In this document: positions 1 to 5,580 of the stretch, one piece after another
Numbering within the stretch: position 1 is the first letter of the stretch
Layout of the letters: each line of letters opens with the position of its first letter
Assembly: GCA_946183625.1 (NCBI GenBank)
Contig: CAMHCL010000103.1
Location: 1-5,580, forward strand
Source: an uncultured Lachnospiraceae bacterium
GTDB lineage: Bacteria > Bacillota > Clostridia > Lachnospirales > Lachnospiraceae
DNA: 5,580 bases
Direction: 5' to 3'
Made by a program: the position numbers and the translations under genes
The notes under the pieces: generated by a model
The model's input: only the letters and a program-made list of their open reading frames with translations
Databases searched by the model: none
Told to the model about the DNA's origin: nothing

Positions 1-399
1 CGTATAGACGACCTGGCTGAACGTTTCAGCATCAAGGATTCGCTGGGTAGACCTATGCGCGAGTTCTCACATGGTATGAGACAGAAAACCATGGTGATCG
101 CAGCACTTATTCACAACCCACCGGCCTGGATACTGGACGAGCCTATGACCGGTCTGGATCCTACAGCTGCATTTGAGCTGAAGCAGATGATGAAAGAGCA
201 TGCAGCAAAGGGTAATGCTGTTCTCTTCTCAACTCACGTACTTGAAGTTGCTGAGAAGCTCTGCGACAGGATCATGATAATCAATCATGGCCAGTCTCTG
301 TATCAGGGAACAGTCGAGGATCTCGAGGCCAAGAACCCTGGCAAGGATCTGGAGGCTATATTTATAGAAATGATTGGTGGTGGTGCGAATGAATCTTAA
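1..399 (+). CDS. ABC transporter ATP-binding protein, 5'-truncated by window edge
   Basis: This is the C-terminal 132 residues of a cytoplasmic ABC ATPase that powers the permease encoded next. The frame is open from base 1, so the gene starts left of the window and the Met at 55 is internal. Visible in order are the signature motif FSHGM (residues 22-26, the ABC-2 exporter variant of LSGGQ), Walker B with catalytic Glu in AWILDEP (42-48), the D-loop GLDP (51-54) and the switch His in STH (His79). A short C-terminal extension follows. Walker A and the Q-loop are outside the window. The SxGM-type signature is usual in Firmicutes drug, lipid or peptide exporters of the BcrA/EcsA kind, so export is more likely than import. 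The substrate cannot be told from this fragment. The last 11 bases overlap the permease gene, which suggests translational coupling. Confidence 0.95.
   Translation, partial: RIDDLAERFSIKDSLGRPMREFSHGMRQKTMVIAALIHNPPAWILDEPMTGLDPTAAFELKQMMKEHAAKGNAVLFSTHVLEVAEKLCDRIMIINHGQSLYQGTVEDLEAKNPGKDLEAIFIEMIGGGANES
376..385 (+). promoter_or_regulatory. Ribosome binding site of the permease gene
   Basis: The run GGTGGTGGTG lies 3-6 bases before ATG 389 and matches GGAGGTG at six of seven positions. It favours ATG 389 over the in-frame TTG at 374 and the GTG codons at 377, 380 and 383, which lie within the run itself. The site is inside the end of the ATPase gene, where the same bases encode consecutive glycines. 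Confidence 0.6.
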
Positions 400-2059
400 G
401 GGCATCACTTCCCTTACTAAGATTTTATCAAAAAACACTGAGATGCAGATGCCGGATAGAACACTATATAAGGTGCTGGCGGCAATCGCTGTATTGCTCA
501 TTATGATCCCATGCACAGTAATCGTGGGATTCATAAGCTACGTAATGACAGAAGCGCTTCTGGAAGTCGATAATCCAGGCGGTGGAATGCTTTTTGAAAT
601 GCAGATATTATCCGCATTCTCTATGGTATTCGGTATTCTGGTCATATTCAGCATCATGTTCTTCTCATCGGATAGAGAACATTTTGTAACATTACCTATA
701 CCAGTCCACCATCTGATGATTGCAAAATTTATGTATGCATATTTTGCAGAGAGTGTTATGGAATTCCTGATACTCATTTCAGTCTTTGTAGGATATTTCA
801 TAGCCATTGGTAGAAATGTAGGGCTTACCGCAGCTATTCATCCGGTATCGATCATTGCATCCATCCTGGGAGTTGCGCTTATTCCTCTGGTACCGATGAT
901 CTACTGCGCAATATTCAGTCTGATACTGATGGCAGCCCTCAGCAAGGTCAGAAGTACTGGCGTGTTCTACAGAATGTCCAGCCTGTTCCTGTTTCTGTTT
1001 GCGGCACTCTTCGTCTTCTCTCTTCGCGGCATCGGAGAAGTAAATATGGAGAACTATGTTGAGTCTCTGGGAAGTGGCGACAATCTGTTCCTCAGAACTC
1101 TCAACATCATATTCTTCCCGGTTCCATGGCTGTCAGAAGCCATCAGCAGAGGGAGCATTCTCTACCTGCTGCTCTATCTCGTAGGAAATGCCGGACTGCT
1201 TATAATCCTCTTTTACTTGGGCAAGCTACTCTATCAGAGAGGACTGTATACAGCCGCTTCTCTCGGCTCATCCAAAAAAGCCGACGTGAAGTCGAAGGAC
1301 ATCGTAATCGAGTCTCCATTCATGGCAAGCGTCAAGAAGGAACTCAGAGTGATACTTAGAACAAAAGCATTTTCAGGAAACTGCGCATATATAAATATAC
1401 TTTGGCCGGTAGGTGCCTTTCTGCTATTCCACTTTACCAGAAACAAAGGCGGCATAGCCACCTACATCCGCATGTTCCGTGAAGGTAACGACAGAGCTGA
1501 AATGATACTTATCATAGTTATGATAGCCATAGCATTTATTGCTACAGCACTTAACTCCCTGGCAGCCGCAGCCTTTACCAGAGAAGGACAGCACTTGGCG
1601 CTGATCAAATTTATACCGGTCCCATTCAGAACCCAGCTGTACGCCAAAGCCTTTGTATGTATACTCTTTACATATCCAGCTCTTCTGGCCACAGACATAA
1701 TCGTCTGCATATACATGGGAGCATCACCTGTCAAATGTATCGCCTTCGCTTTACTTATGTTCCTGGCACATATCATATCCATGATACTGGGAATGAGCCT
1801 CGACAGTGCTTCACCATATGTTGACTGGGACGATGAATACAGCGCATTAAGAGGAAACCTGAATACATTTTTCAACATGGCAGTTATGATGCTGATTGCA
1901 TTGGTTGTAGGAATTATAGCTGTTCTCCTCTACGAAGTATTGAAACTTCCTATACTGGCACTATACATAGTATTATTCCTTATCTTAGGTGGCGCTACAG
2001 CAAGGATTATGGTAGTAGGGCCAGCAAGGATTATGGAAAATATGAAGAAAATGAGTTAA
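389..2059 (+). CDS. ABC-2-like transporter permease, two homologous halves
   Basis: A 556-residue integral membrane protein, presumably the membrane partner of the ATPase just upstream, with which it overlaps by 11 bases. About twelve hydrophobic segments are visible. Clear ones lie near residues 28-54, 70-92, 115-140, 152-185 and 195-212, with further ones around 255-283 and in the C-terminal half. A hydrophilic, Lys-rich stretch around 290-330 separates the halves and is probably cytoplasmic. A motif of the form RE-H...P-P...AK occurs twice, at residues 96-113 and 398-420, and in both copies Pro and Lys are ten residues apart (P103/K113 and P410/K420). This implies two fused six-helix halves. 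Similar large permeases occur in the putative ABC exporter families of Firmicutes (possibly Pfam ABC_tran_2, recalled and not checked). ATG 389 is chosen for its RBS; starting at TTG 374 would add five residues. The substrate is unknown. Confidence 0.88.
   Translation: MNLKGITSLTKILSKNTEMQMPDRTLYKVLAAIAVLLIMIPCTVIVGFISYVMTEALLEVDNPGGGMLFEMQILSAFSMVFGILVIFSIMFFSSDREHFVTLPIPVHHLMIAKFMYAYFAESVMEFLILISVFVGYFIAIGRNVGLTAAIHPVSIIASILGVALIPLVPMIYCAIFSLILMAALSKVRSTGVFYRMSSLFLFLFAALFVFSLRGIGEVNMENYVESLGSGDNLFLRTLNIIFFPVPWLSEAISRGSILYLLLYLVGNAGLLIILFYLGKLLYQRGLYTAASLGSSKKADVKSKDIVIESPFMASVKKELRVILRTKAFSGNCAYINILWPVGAFLLFHFTRNKGGIATYIRMFREGNDRAEMILIIVMIAIAFIATALNSLAAAAFTREGQHLALIKFIPVPFRTQLYAKAFVCILFTYPALLATDIIVCIYMGASPVKCIAFALLMFLAHIISMILGMSLDSASPYVDWDDEYSALRGNLNTFFNMAVMMLIALVVGIIAVLLYEVLKLPILALYIVLFLILGGATARIMVVGPARIMENMKKMS
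1998..2036 (+). repeat. Short in-frame direct repeat in the permease 3' end
   Basis: The 15-base word CAGCAAGGATTATGG occurs at 1998-2012 and again at 2022-2036, 24 bases apart. The shift is eight codons, so the frame is kept and the peptide Ala-Arg-Ile-Met appears twice just after the last membrane segment. It looks like a small local duplication. Confidence 0.7.
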
Positions 2060-2075
2060 ACAAAGAGGTGTAGTT

Positions 2076-2288
2076 ATGAAGAAATTTAAAAAAATAATAA
2101 TCACTATTGGCTTATTTACTATCATGTGCTTTGCACTTACTTCCTGCGGAAAGAAGAAAACTATAGAGCAACAGGAAGCTGAGTACGGAATGGGCCTCGA
2201 GGATAAAGCCAGAGAAAATGTAGATAAAATGAACGATCAATATCAGAATGCTGATGATCTGTCTAATAAGCCAAGCGATGGAGAATAA
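2076..2288 (+). CDS. Small lipoprotein, function unknown
   Basis: A 70-residue protein with a classic lipoprotein signal peptide: a Lys-rich start (Lys2, 3, 5, 6), a hydrophobic core over about residues 7-20, and the lipobox LTSC at 21-24. Lgt and signal peptidase II processing would therefore leave a lipidated Cys24 and a mature chain of 47 residues held on the outer face of the membrane. The mature part starts GKKK and is then acidic, Gln/Asn-rich and free of hydrophobic runs, so it is probably helical or disordered. No known domain is recognised. The start is supported by AGAGGTG at 2064-2070. It lies 16 bases after the permease stop and 2 bases before the HAD gene, so it is very likely co-transcribed with the exporter. 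An accessory role for the transporter is inference from position only. Confidence 0.85.
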   Translation: MKKFKKIIITIGLFTIMCFALTSCGKKKTIEQQEAEYGMGLEDKARENVDKMNDQYQNADDLSNKPSDGE

Positions 2289-2290
2289 TC

Positions 2291-3115
2291 ATGAGCAAAC
2301 GACCATACATCTTCCTGTCTGATCTGGACGGAACATTACTCACTACCGACAAGAAGGTTACTCCAGGCATCAGAGATGCTTTGGATAATTTTGTGATGGC
2401 CGGAAATATATTTGCCATCTGCACCGGTCGTGCAATGCAGAGTGCCATGAATATATATAAGTCCTGCAAGCTGGATTATCCAAACAGCTTCGTCGTGGCT
2501 TATAACGGTGGCGAGATATACAGCAAGACTCAGGACAAGGTTATATTCCGTTCAGAACTGGATATGGAACTTGTCAGAGCTATATGGGATGTAGCAGATT
2601 CCATCGATCTTCATATACAGGTTTATACTGATGACTACATAATAGCCAAGAACTTCGGAAAAGAGATGGAATTCTACAGACGAGTGATCAAAACACCTAT
2701 AATCATAACTGATAATCCGGAAGCTGAAATGCCAAAGCCACCTTGCAAGATGCTGGCAATTGATATTAATAACAAGGACAATCTTGAGAAATTCAGAGAT
2801 ATACTGAAAAGAGAATTTGGTGATGCTGTAAAAACTATGTACTCCGCAGATCAATATCTGGAGGTCGTACCATCAACTACAGGAAAAGGCGACGCTCTTA
2901 AATTCCTGTGTAAGTATCTGGACTTACCGATAGAGCATTCTATCGCTGCCGGCGATGCAGACAATGATGCAGATATGATTGCAGCTGCAGGAACCGGAAT
3001 AGCTATGTGCAGTGGAACCGACATGGTCAAATCCTTTGCTTCTGTAATTACCGAAAGGGATTCAGATCATGACGGATTGGCAGAATATATCAATAATTCA
3101 ACTTATCTGTTCTGA
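2291..3115 (+). CDS. Cof-type HAD-superfamily phosphatase
   Basis: A 274-residue cytoplasmic hydrolase of the Cof/YidA (HAD IIB) type, at the usual length for that group. Motif I is DLDGT at 11-15, with Asp11 the expected nucleophile and Asp13 the acid/base. Motif II is Thr45 in ICTGR. Motif III is Lys199 in TTGKGDAL. Motif IV is GDADND at 221-226 with Mg-binding Asp222 and Asp226. The region between motifs II and III, roughly residues 80-190, is the C2-type cap that selects substrate. The C-terminal ITERDSDHDGLAEYI matches the ITxSNxEDGVA end typical of the family. Members dephosphorylate sugar phosphates, FMN, pyridoxal phosphate and similar small molecules, often with broad range, so the substrate is not predictable here. 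ATG 2291 has GGAG at 2280-2283 and lies 2 bases after the lipoprotein stop. It is the last gene of the operon, followed by a terminator. Confidence 0.93.
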   Translation: MSKRPYIFLSDLDGTLLTTDKKVTPGIRDALDNFVMAGNIFAICTGRAMQSAMNIYKSCKLDYPNSFVVAYNGGEIYSKTQDKVIFRSELDMELVRAIWDVADSIDLHIQVYTDDYIIAKNFGKEMEFYRRVIKTPIIITDNPEAEMPKPPCKMLAIDINNKDNLEKFRDILKREFGDAVKTMYSADQYLEVVPSTTGKGDALKFLCKYLDLPIEHSIAAGDADNDADMIAAAGTGIAMCSGTDMVKSFASVITERDSDHDGLAEYINNSTYLF

Positions 3116-3165
3116 TCATGAATGATTTCATATCACATCGAACACTAAGTTTATTAAACACATAA

Positions 3166-3199
3166 AAATCCCGTCGTTTCACACGAACCGACGGGATTT
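3166..3199. terminator. Bidirectional intrinsic terminator between convergent genes
   Basis: A perfect 11-bp stem pairs AAATCCCGTCG (3166-3176) with CGACGGGATTT (3189-3199) around a 12-base loop. On the + strand it is followed by TTTGCTTTTATT-type sequence (3197-3208), which ends the HAD operon. On the - strand it is followed by TTTTT from the A-run 3164-3168, which ends the cysteine synthase transcript. The stem begins 4 bases after the stop of the - strand gene, and the + strand T tail runs over that stop codon. Confidence 0.9.
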
Positions 3200-3203
3200 G
3201 CTT

Positions 3204-4133
3204 TTATTCTCCGAAAAGTGGTGTCGAAAAATATCTCTCTGCTGTATCAGGAAGCACTGTAACAACTGTCTTTCCAGGTCCAAGCTTCTTAGCCAGCTTC
3301 AGAGCAGCAGCCACGTTGGTACCACTTGAGATACCTACCATAAGGCCCTCCTCTCTTGCAAGCTTTCTTGAAGTCTCAATAGCCTCTGAATCCGTAACAA
3401 CATATATCTCATCATAGATATCCTGATTAAGTATATCCGGAATGATTCCATCTCCTATACCCATCTGCATGTGAGTACCAATAGTACCACCTGCAAGGAT
3501 AGCAGCATTCTCAGGTTCTACAGCCCATATCTCAATATCAGGATACTTCTCCTTAAGAGTCTCTCCAATTCCTGTAAGAGTACCACCTGTTCCAATACCA
3601 CTGCAGAAACCATGTACAGGTCCATCAACCTGCTCTATTATCTCCTGTGCAGTATAGTTCTTCTGAGCAAGTACATTATTGATATTCGCAAACTGCTGAG
3701 GAACAAATACTCTTGGATCCTTCTCTTTCATTCTGAGTGCAGTCTGTAAGCACTCGTCGATACATTTACCAATATCACCTGCATCATGAATGAGATGAAC
3801 CTCTGCACCGTAATGACGAACCAGCTTCCTTCTCTCTACACTTACAGAATCCGGCATGATGATGATAGTTCTATAACCCTTTACCGCTCCAACAAGTGCA
3901 AGGCCGATTCCCTGGTTTCCACTTGTAGGTTCTACAATGATAGAATCCTTAGTGATAAGCCCTTCCTTCTCAGCCGCATTTATCATGTTCAACGCGGTTC
4001 TTGTCTTAATAGAGCCTCCAACATTAAGGCCTTCCATCTTCACAAGTACAGTCGCACAGTCAGCATCCGTTAACTTGTTCAGTTTAATAAGTGGTGTATT
4101 TCCAACCGCTTCCAGAATATTGTCAAAATACAT
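3204..4133 (-). CDS. cysK: Cysteine synthase-family PLP enzyme (CysK-like)
   Basis: A 309-residue fold-type II PLP enzyme, full length for O-acetylserine sulfhydrylase, which makes cysteine from O-acetylserine and sulfide in the cytoplasm. The N-terminal GNTPL (11-15) is canonical. Lys43 in GGSIKTR is the expected Schiff-base lysine. TSGNQG (70-75) is the substrate carboxylate loop. SVERRKL (98-104) is conserved, GTGGT (181-185) cradles the PLP phosphate, and GISSG near residue 270 precedes the pyridine-binding Ser region. The end PDTAERYFST resembles the ERYLST close of CysK. Departures from classical CysK are KTR for KDR, TSGNQ for TSGNT, and a reworked segment at 148-165 where NPANPxxHxxTTGPEI is usual. 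The enzyme may therefore use another activated serine or perform another beta-replacement. It is monocistronic in appearance, convergent with the HAD operon, and has its own promoter candidate. ATG 4133 is chosen because an in-frame TAA lies four codons upstream. Confidence 0.9.
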   Translation of the reverse strand: MYFDNILEAVGNTPLIKLNKLTDADCATVLVKMEGLNVGGSIKTRTALNMINAAEKEGLITKDSIIVEPTSGNQGIGLALVGAVKGYRTIIIMPDSVSVERRKLVRHYGAEVHLIHDAGDIGKCIDECLQTALRMKEKDPRVFVPQQFANINNVLAQKNYTAQEIIEQVDGPVHGFCSGIGTGGTLTGIGETLKEKYPDIEIWAVEPENAAILAGGTIGTHMQMGIGDGIIPDILNQDIYDEIYVVTDSEAIETSRKLAREEGLMVGISSGTNVAAALKLAKKLGPGKTVVTVLPDTAERYFSTPLFGE

Positions 4134-4146
4134 AATCAGGTATTAA

Positions 4147-4153
4147 CTCCCTT
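4147..4153 (-). promoter_or_regulatory. Probable ribosome binding site of the cysteine synthase gene, long spacing
   Basis: AAGGGAG on the - strand is the only good Shine-Dalgarno match before ATG 4133, but it ends 13 bases before the start codon, longer than the usual 5-10. An in-frame TAA lies between them, at 4143-4145, which excludes an earlier standard start. Initiation may be weaker than normal or depend on folding of the leader. Confidence 0.5.
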
Positions 4154-4161
4154 ATCAAGTA

Positions 4162-4193
4162 GTCTTGTGATGCAGAAACACGCATCACAAGAC
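4162..4193. promoter_or_regulatory. Perfect 12-bp inverted repeat before the cysteine synthase gene (operator or hairpin)
   Basis: GTCTTGTGATGC (4162-4173) and GCATCACAAGAC (4182-4193) are exact reverse complements separated by 8 bases. The repeat abuts the -10 candidate at 4194-4199, so a transcript from that promoter would begin inside the first-read arm. This geometry suits a repressor operator at the start site better than an RNA leader hairpin. No T-run follows on either strand, so it is not a standard intrinsic terminator. It lies 42 bases past the stop of the surface-protein gene, and a role in ending that transcript cannot be excluded. Confidence 0.6.
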
Positions 4194-4202
4194 ATTCTAA
4201 CA
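4194..4202 (-). promoter_or_regulatory. cysK: Candidate extended -10 promoter for the cysteine synthase gene
   Basis: Read on the - strand the bases are TGT-TAGAAT, an extended -10 (TGn) followed by a hexamer matching TATAAT at five of six positions. No good -35 is visible at 16-18 bases upstream, which is tolerable for an extended -10 promoter. Transcription would start near 4187, giving a leader of about 55 bases. Confidence 0.45.
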
Positions 4203-4235
4203 CACTTGAAGATTATTTACACCTTTGTTTTTTGA

Positions 4236-4385
4236 TCATTTCGTACTTTTGGAATTTGAATCATCCTTCGATTTCCTTATCATTCTGTTTCCATTCATCA
4301 GATATATACATTCTGCAAGACATGCAAGTGATATTATCATGATCATAGCGATAGCCATTACATTGATGTCATCTCCAGTTTTTGG
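4236..4385 (-). other. Cell-wall sorting signal of the surface protein
   Basis: PKTGD (encoded at 4371-4385) is followed by about 24 mostly hydrophobic residues rich in Met and Ile. The tail after the helix begins with Arg/Lys (R-x-x-R-K-x-K) and ends in Ser/Lys/Asp-rich sequence. This is the three-part C-terminal signal that a sortase cuts between Thr and Gly. The residue before PKTG is Lys rather than the Leu of LPxTG, which resembles the (N/S)PxTG-like variants of Clostridia. The cognate sortase is not in the window. Confidence 0.88.
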
Positions 4386-5580
4386 TTTATCGCTTAACTC
4401 GTTTACAATTCCCTTGTATGCGCCCTTAACCTTCGTTGGATTATCTGGTTTCGTCGGTTCTTCTGGTTTATCAGGCTCATCAATCTTTTTGATACGCACT
4501 GTCTGATCCTCATCCTCTATATCGTGATGTATGATCACAGCAATGTCAGCATATTTGACAGTTTCATATGCCACTAGCTTTGCCTCACCAATATTTCCGG
4601 CATCAAACGCAAAGCTCACTTCAATGATTCCATCCTTTTCTTCAGGAGTGAACTCTGCTGTAGATGAAACCTCATTGCCTGCCGCATCAATATATATATC
4701 GCCCTTCTTAAATGTACCAGTACTGTCCTCTTTGACAACAAGATAACCTGTAACTGTATATTTCCTGCCAGGGATCAGATTATGATATGCAACCCTATCG
4801 ACCAAATCTACAGGAACTGAACCATTATCATTCTTTACTTCAATCTCCTTTTCGCCATCCGCTCCTGTAAGAGTAGTTCCACCATCAGGAATATGAACAG
4901 TCTGTCCTTCATCTTTTAAATCTTCATGAATTCCAATCAGGATCTCTTTCCCATTGTCATCCACATAATACATCCTCTCATAGCAGACTATATCTTTTCC
5001 CTTAAGCATCGTAGTATCAATGTTAAATGTAACATCTGCGGACTTCTCTTCCTGTGACTCTACATCTTCCTGGCCAAGCTCAAGCACAGTCTCAGCTTTA
5101 ATAATCTCTCCATTATGGGACAGTGCTTTTCCAGTTTCCTTATCCATCACTGTACCTCTGATAATATATTTTCCCGGTGCAACAATTCCGGAATATCTTA
5201 CAGTATCTATTACTTCTACTTCATCCTCTGCATTTGCCAGGTTTATTTCAGTCTTAGTTACTTTTGCAGTCGTACCAATACTTGCTAAATACAGGCTCTG
5301 ACCCTCATCATCTATATCCTCATGAAGAACAGGGAATATATCCATCTCATCATCTGTATCGTATTCTTCATACTGTTTTGCATCATCATTTTCTGGAATT
5401 TCATTGCCTAAATACAGCTTTTCAAAAACAACTATTTTTCTTCCATTCAGACCAGATATATTAACATCTTCGAACACAACATTTACAAGTCCATTTTTAT
5501 CATATATTGACTGACCATGTTCTTTGTCAGTTTTGAAAACTGTGGCGCTTTTATATTCTTTACCTTCAATATCTTTATAA
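4236..5580 (-). CDS. VaFE-repeat (T-Q ester bond) sortase-anchored surface protein, 5' end beyond window
   Basis: The C-terminal 447 residues of a cell-wall-anchored surface protein. The frame stays open to the right edge, so the GTG at 5477 is internal. Numbered from the edge, the chain holds the end of one VaFE domain (residues 1-98), two full domains (99-230 and 231-364), a Pro/Lys/Asp linker (365-384), PKTGD at 399-403, a hydrophobic helix (about 405-428) and a basic tail. T-Q domains of clostridial adhesins such as Cpe0147 make a self-formed Thr-Gln ester link aided by Asp, Glu and His. The matching residues here are T103/D125/E201/H218/Q226 and T235/D261/E339/H351/Q359. The partial domain shows E53/H86/Q94. 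The H-x7-Q spacing is identical in all three. Such domains form stiff, protease-resistant stalks carrying an N-terminal adhesive tip; the tip is not seen here. Sortase class and ligand are unknown. Confidence 0.9.
   Translation of the reverse strand, partial: YKDIEGKEYKSATVFKTDKEHGQSIYDKNGLVNVVFEDVNISGLNGRKIVVFEKLYLGNEIPENDDAKQYEEYDTDDEMDIFPVLHEDIDDEGQSLYLASIGTTAKVTKTEINLANAEDEVEVIDTVRYSGIVAPGKYIIRGTVMDKETGKALSHNGEIIKAETVLELGQEDVESQEEKSADVTFNIDTTMLKGKDIVCYERMYYVDDNGKEILIGIHEDLKDEGQTVHIPDGGTTLTGADGEKEIEVKNDNGSVPVDLVDRVAYHNLIPGRKYTVTGYLVVKEDSTGTFKKGDIYIDAAGNEVSSTAEFTPEEKDGIIEVSFAFDAGNIGEAKLVAYETVKYADIAVIIHHDIEDEDQTVRIKKIDEPDKPEEPTKPDNPTKVKGAYKGIVNELSDKPKTGDDINVMAIAMIMIISLACLAECIYLMNGNRMIRKSKDDSNSKSTK
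4488..4889 (-). repeat. Complete VaFE/T-Q ester-bond domain, last copy
   Basis: The domain runs from PDGGTTL to DEDQTVRI. It holds the family landmarks GTT (Thr donor strand), VDRVAYHNLIPG (Asp then the Y-x-x-L-x-P-G turn), VAYE (the VaFE Glu) and HHDIEDEDQ (His and Gln eight apart). The Glu-to-His loop is only 12 residues, the shortest of the three copies seen. Confidence 0.82.
4890..5285 (-). repeat. Complete VaFE/T-Q ester-bond domain, middle copy
   Basis: The domain runs from ASIGTTA to DEGQTVHI. It has GTT, IDTVRYSGIVAPG, CYE in the VaFE position and HEDLKDEGQ. The Glu-to-His loop is 17 residues. The pattern aligns closely with the last copy at every landmark, though overall identity between the two is modest, so this is an old duplication rather than a recent one. 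Confidence 0.83.

Noticed and set aside
374..388. TTG 374 as the permease start
   Set aside because: It would overlap the ribosome binding site GGTGGTGGTG, which is well placed for ATG 389.
1462..1878. 138-residue open frame on the - strand inside the permease gene
   Set aside because: It lies wholly opposite a well-supported membrane protein gene, has no ribosome binding site noted, and shows no recognisable domain. It is a shadow frame.
4162..4193. Ordinary intrinsic terminator for the surface-protein gene
   Set aside because: The stem is perfect but no T-run follows on the - strand (TACTTGATAAG comes next), and a promoter candidate abuts it.
4134..4235. T-box or SAM riboswitch ahead of the cysteine synthase gene
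   Set aside because: The whole gap is about 100 bases, too short for a T-box leader plus promoter. No T-box core sequence or multi-helix layout was seen beyond the single palindrome.
4225..4506. Hydrophobic 93-residue open frame on the + strand opposite the sorting signal
   Set aside because: Its hydrophobicity comes from being antisense to a membrane helix and Pro/Lys linker. No independent support was found.
4779..4817. Loss of the ester-forming Thr in the last VaFE domain, where VDRV stands in place of IDTV
   Set aside because: By comparison with Cpe0147 (recalled numbering T450, D480, E547, H572, Q580) the Asp of this motif is the helper residue, and the bonding Thr lies earlier, in GTT. 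Both are present, so the domain looks intact.
5475..5477. GTG as the start of the surface protein (413-residue gene)
   Set aside because: The frame stays open through 34 more codons to the window edge, and the upstream residues continue the VaFE domain. The GTG is an internal valine.

Overview
The window reads as a piece of a Gram-positive Firmicutes chromosome, most likely Clostridia of the Lachnospiraceae type. This is inferred from AT-leaning but mixed codon use, purine-rich ribosome binding sites, a cell-wall sorting signal with a PKTGD core, a VaFE-type (T-Q ester bond) surface protein and a small lipoprotein. No marker gene fixes the genus. There are no RNA genes, mobile elements, CRISPR arrays or obvious foreign DNA, and no gene-free stretch longer than about 100 bases.

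Left part (1-3115, + strand): a tightly packed four-gene run. It opens inside an ABC transporter ATPase, with the end carrying signature, Walker B and H-loop retained. An ABC-2-like permease of about 12 membrane segments follows and overlaps the ATPase gene by 11 bases. Next come a 70-residue lipoprotein (16-base gap) and a Cof-type HAD phosphatase (2-base gap). Spacing implies one transcript whose promoter lies left of the window. The ATPase and permease should form one exporter. The lipoprotein is a possible accessory on the outer face of the membrane. The HAD enzyme is cytoplasmic and its link to transport is unknown.

Middle (3116-4235): a perfect 11-bp stem with T-rich tails on both sides (3166-3199) ends the + strand operon and the converging - strand gene. 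That gene is a cysteine synthase-family PLP enzyme (3204-4133) with several departures from canonical CysK motifs. Its upstream region has an extended -10 candidate directly abutting a perfect 12-bp inverted repeat, which looks like an operator or leader hairpin.

Right part (4236-5580, - strand): the C-terminal 447 residues of a large sortase-anchored surface protein, whose start lies beyond the right edge. It has one partial and two complete VaFE/T-Q ester-bond domains, a Pro/Lys linker, PKTGD, a membrane helix and a basic tail.

I did not find a clearly new biological system. The points most worth a second look are the palindrome in front of the cysteine synthase gene, the variant active-site loops of that enzyme, the small lipoprotein inside the exporter operon, and the acidic insertion in one ester-bond domain.
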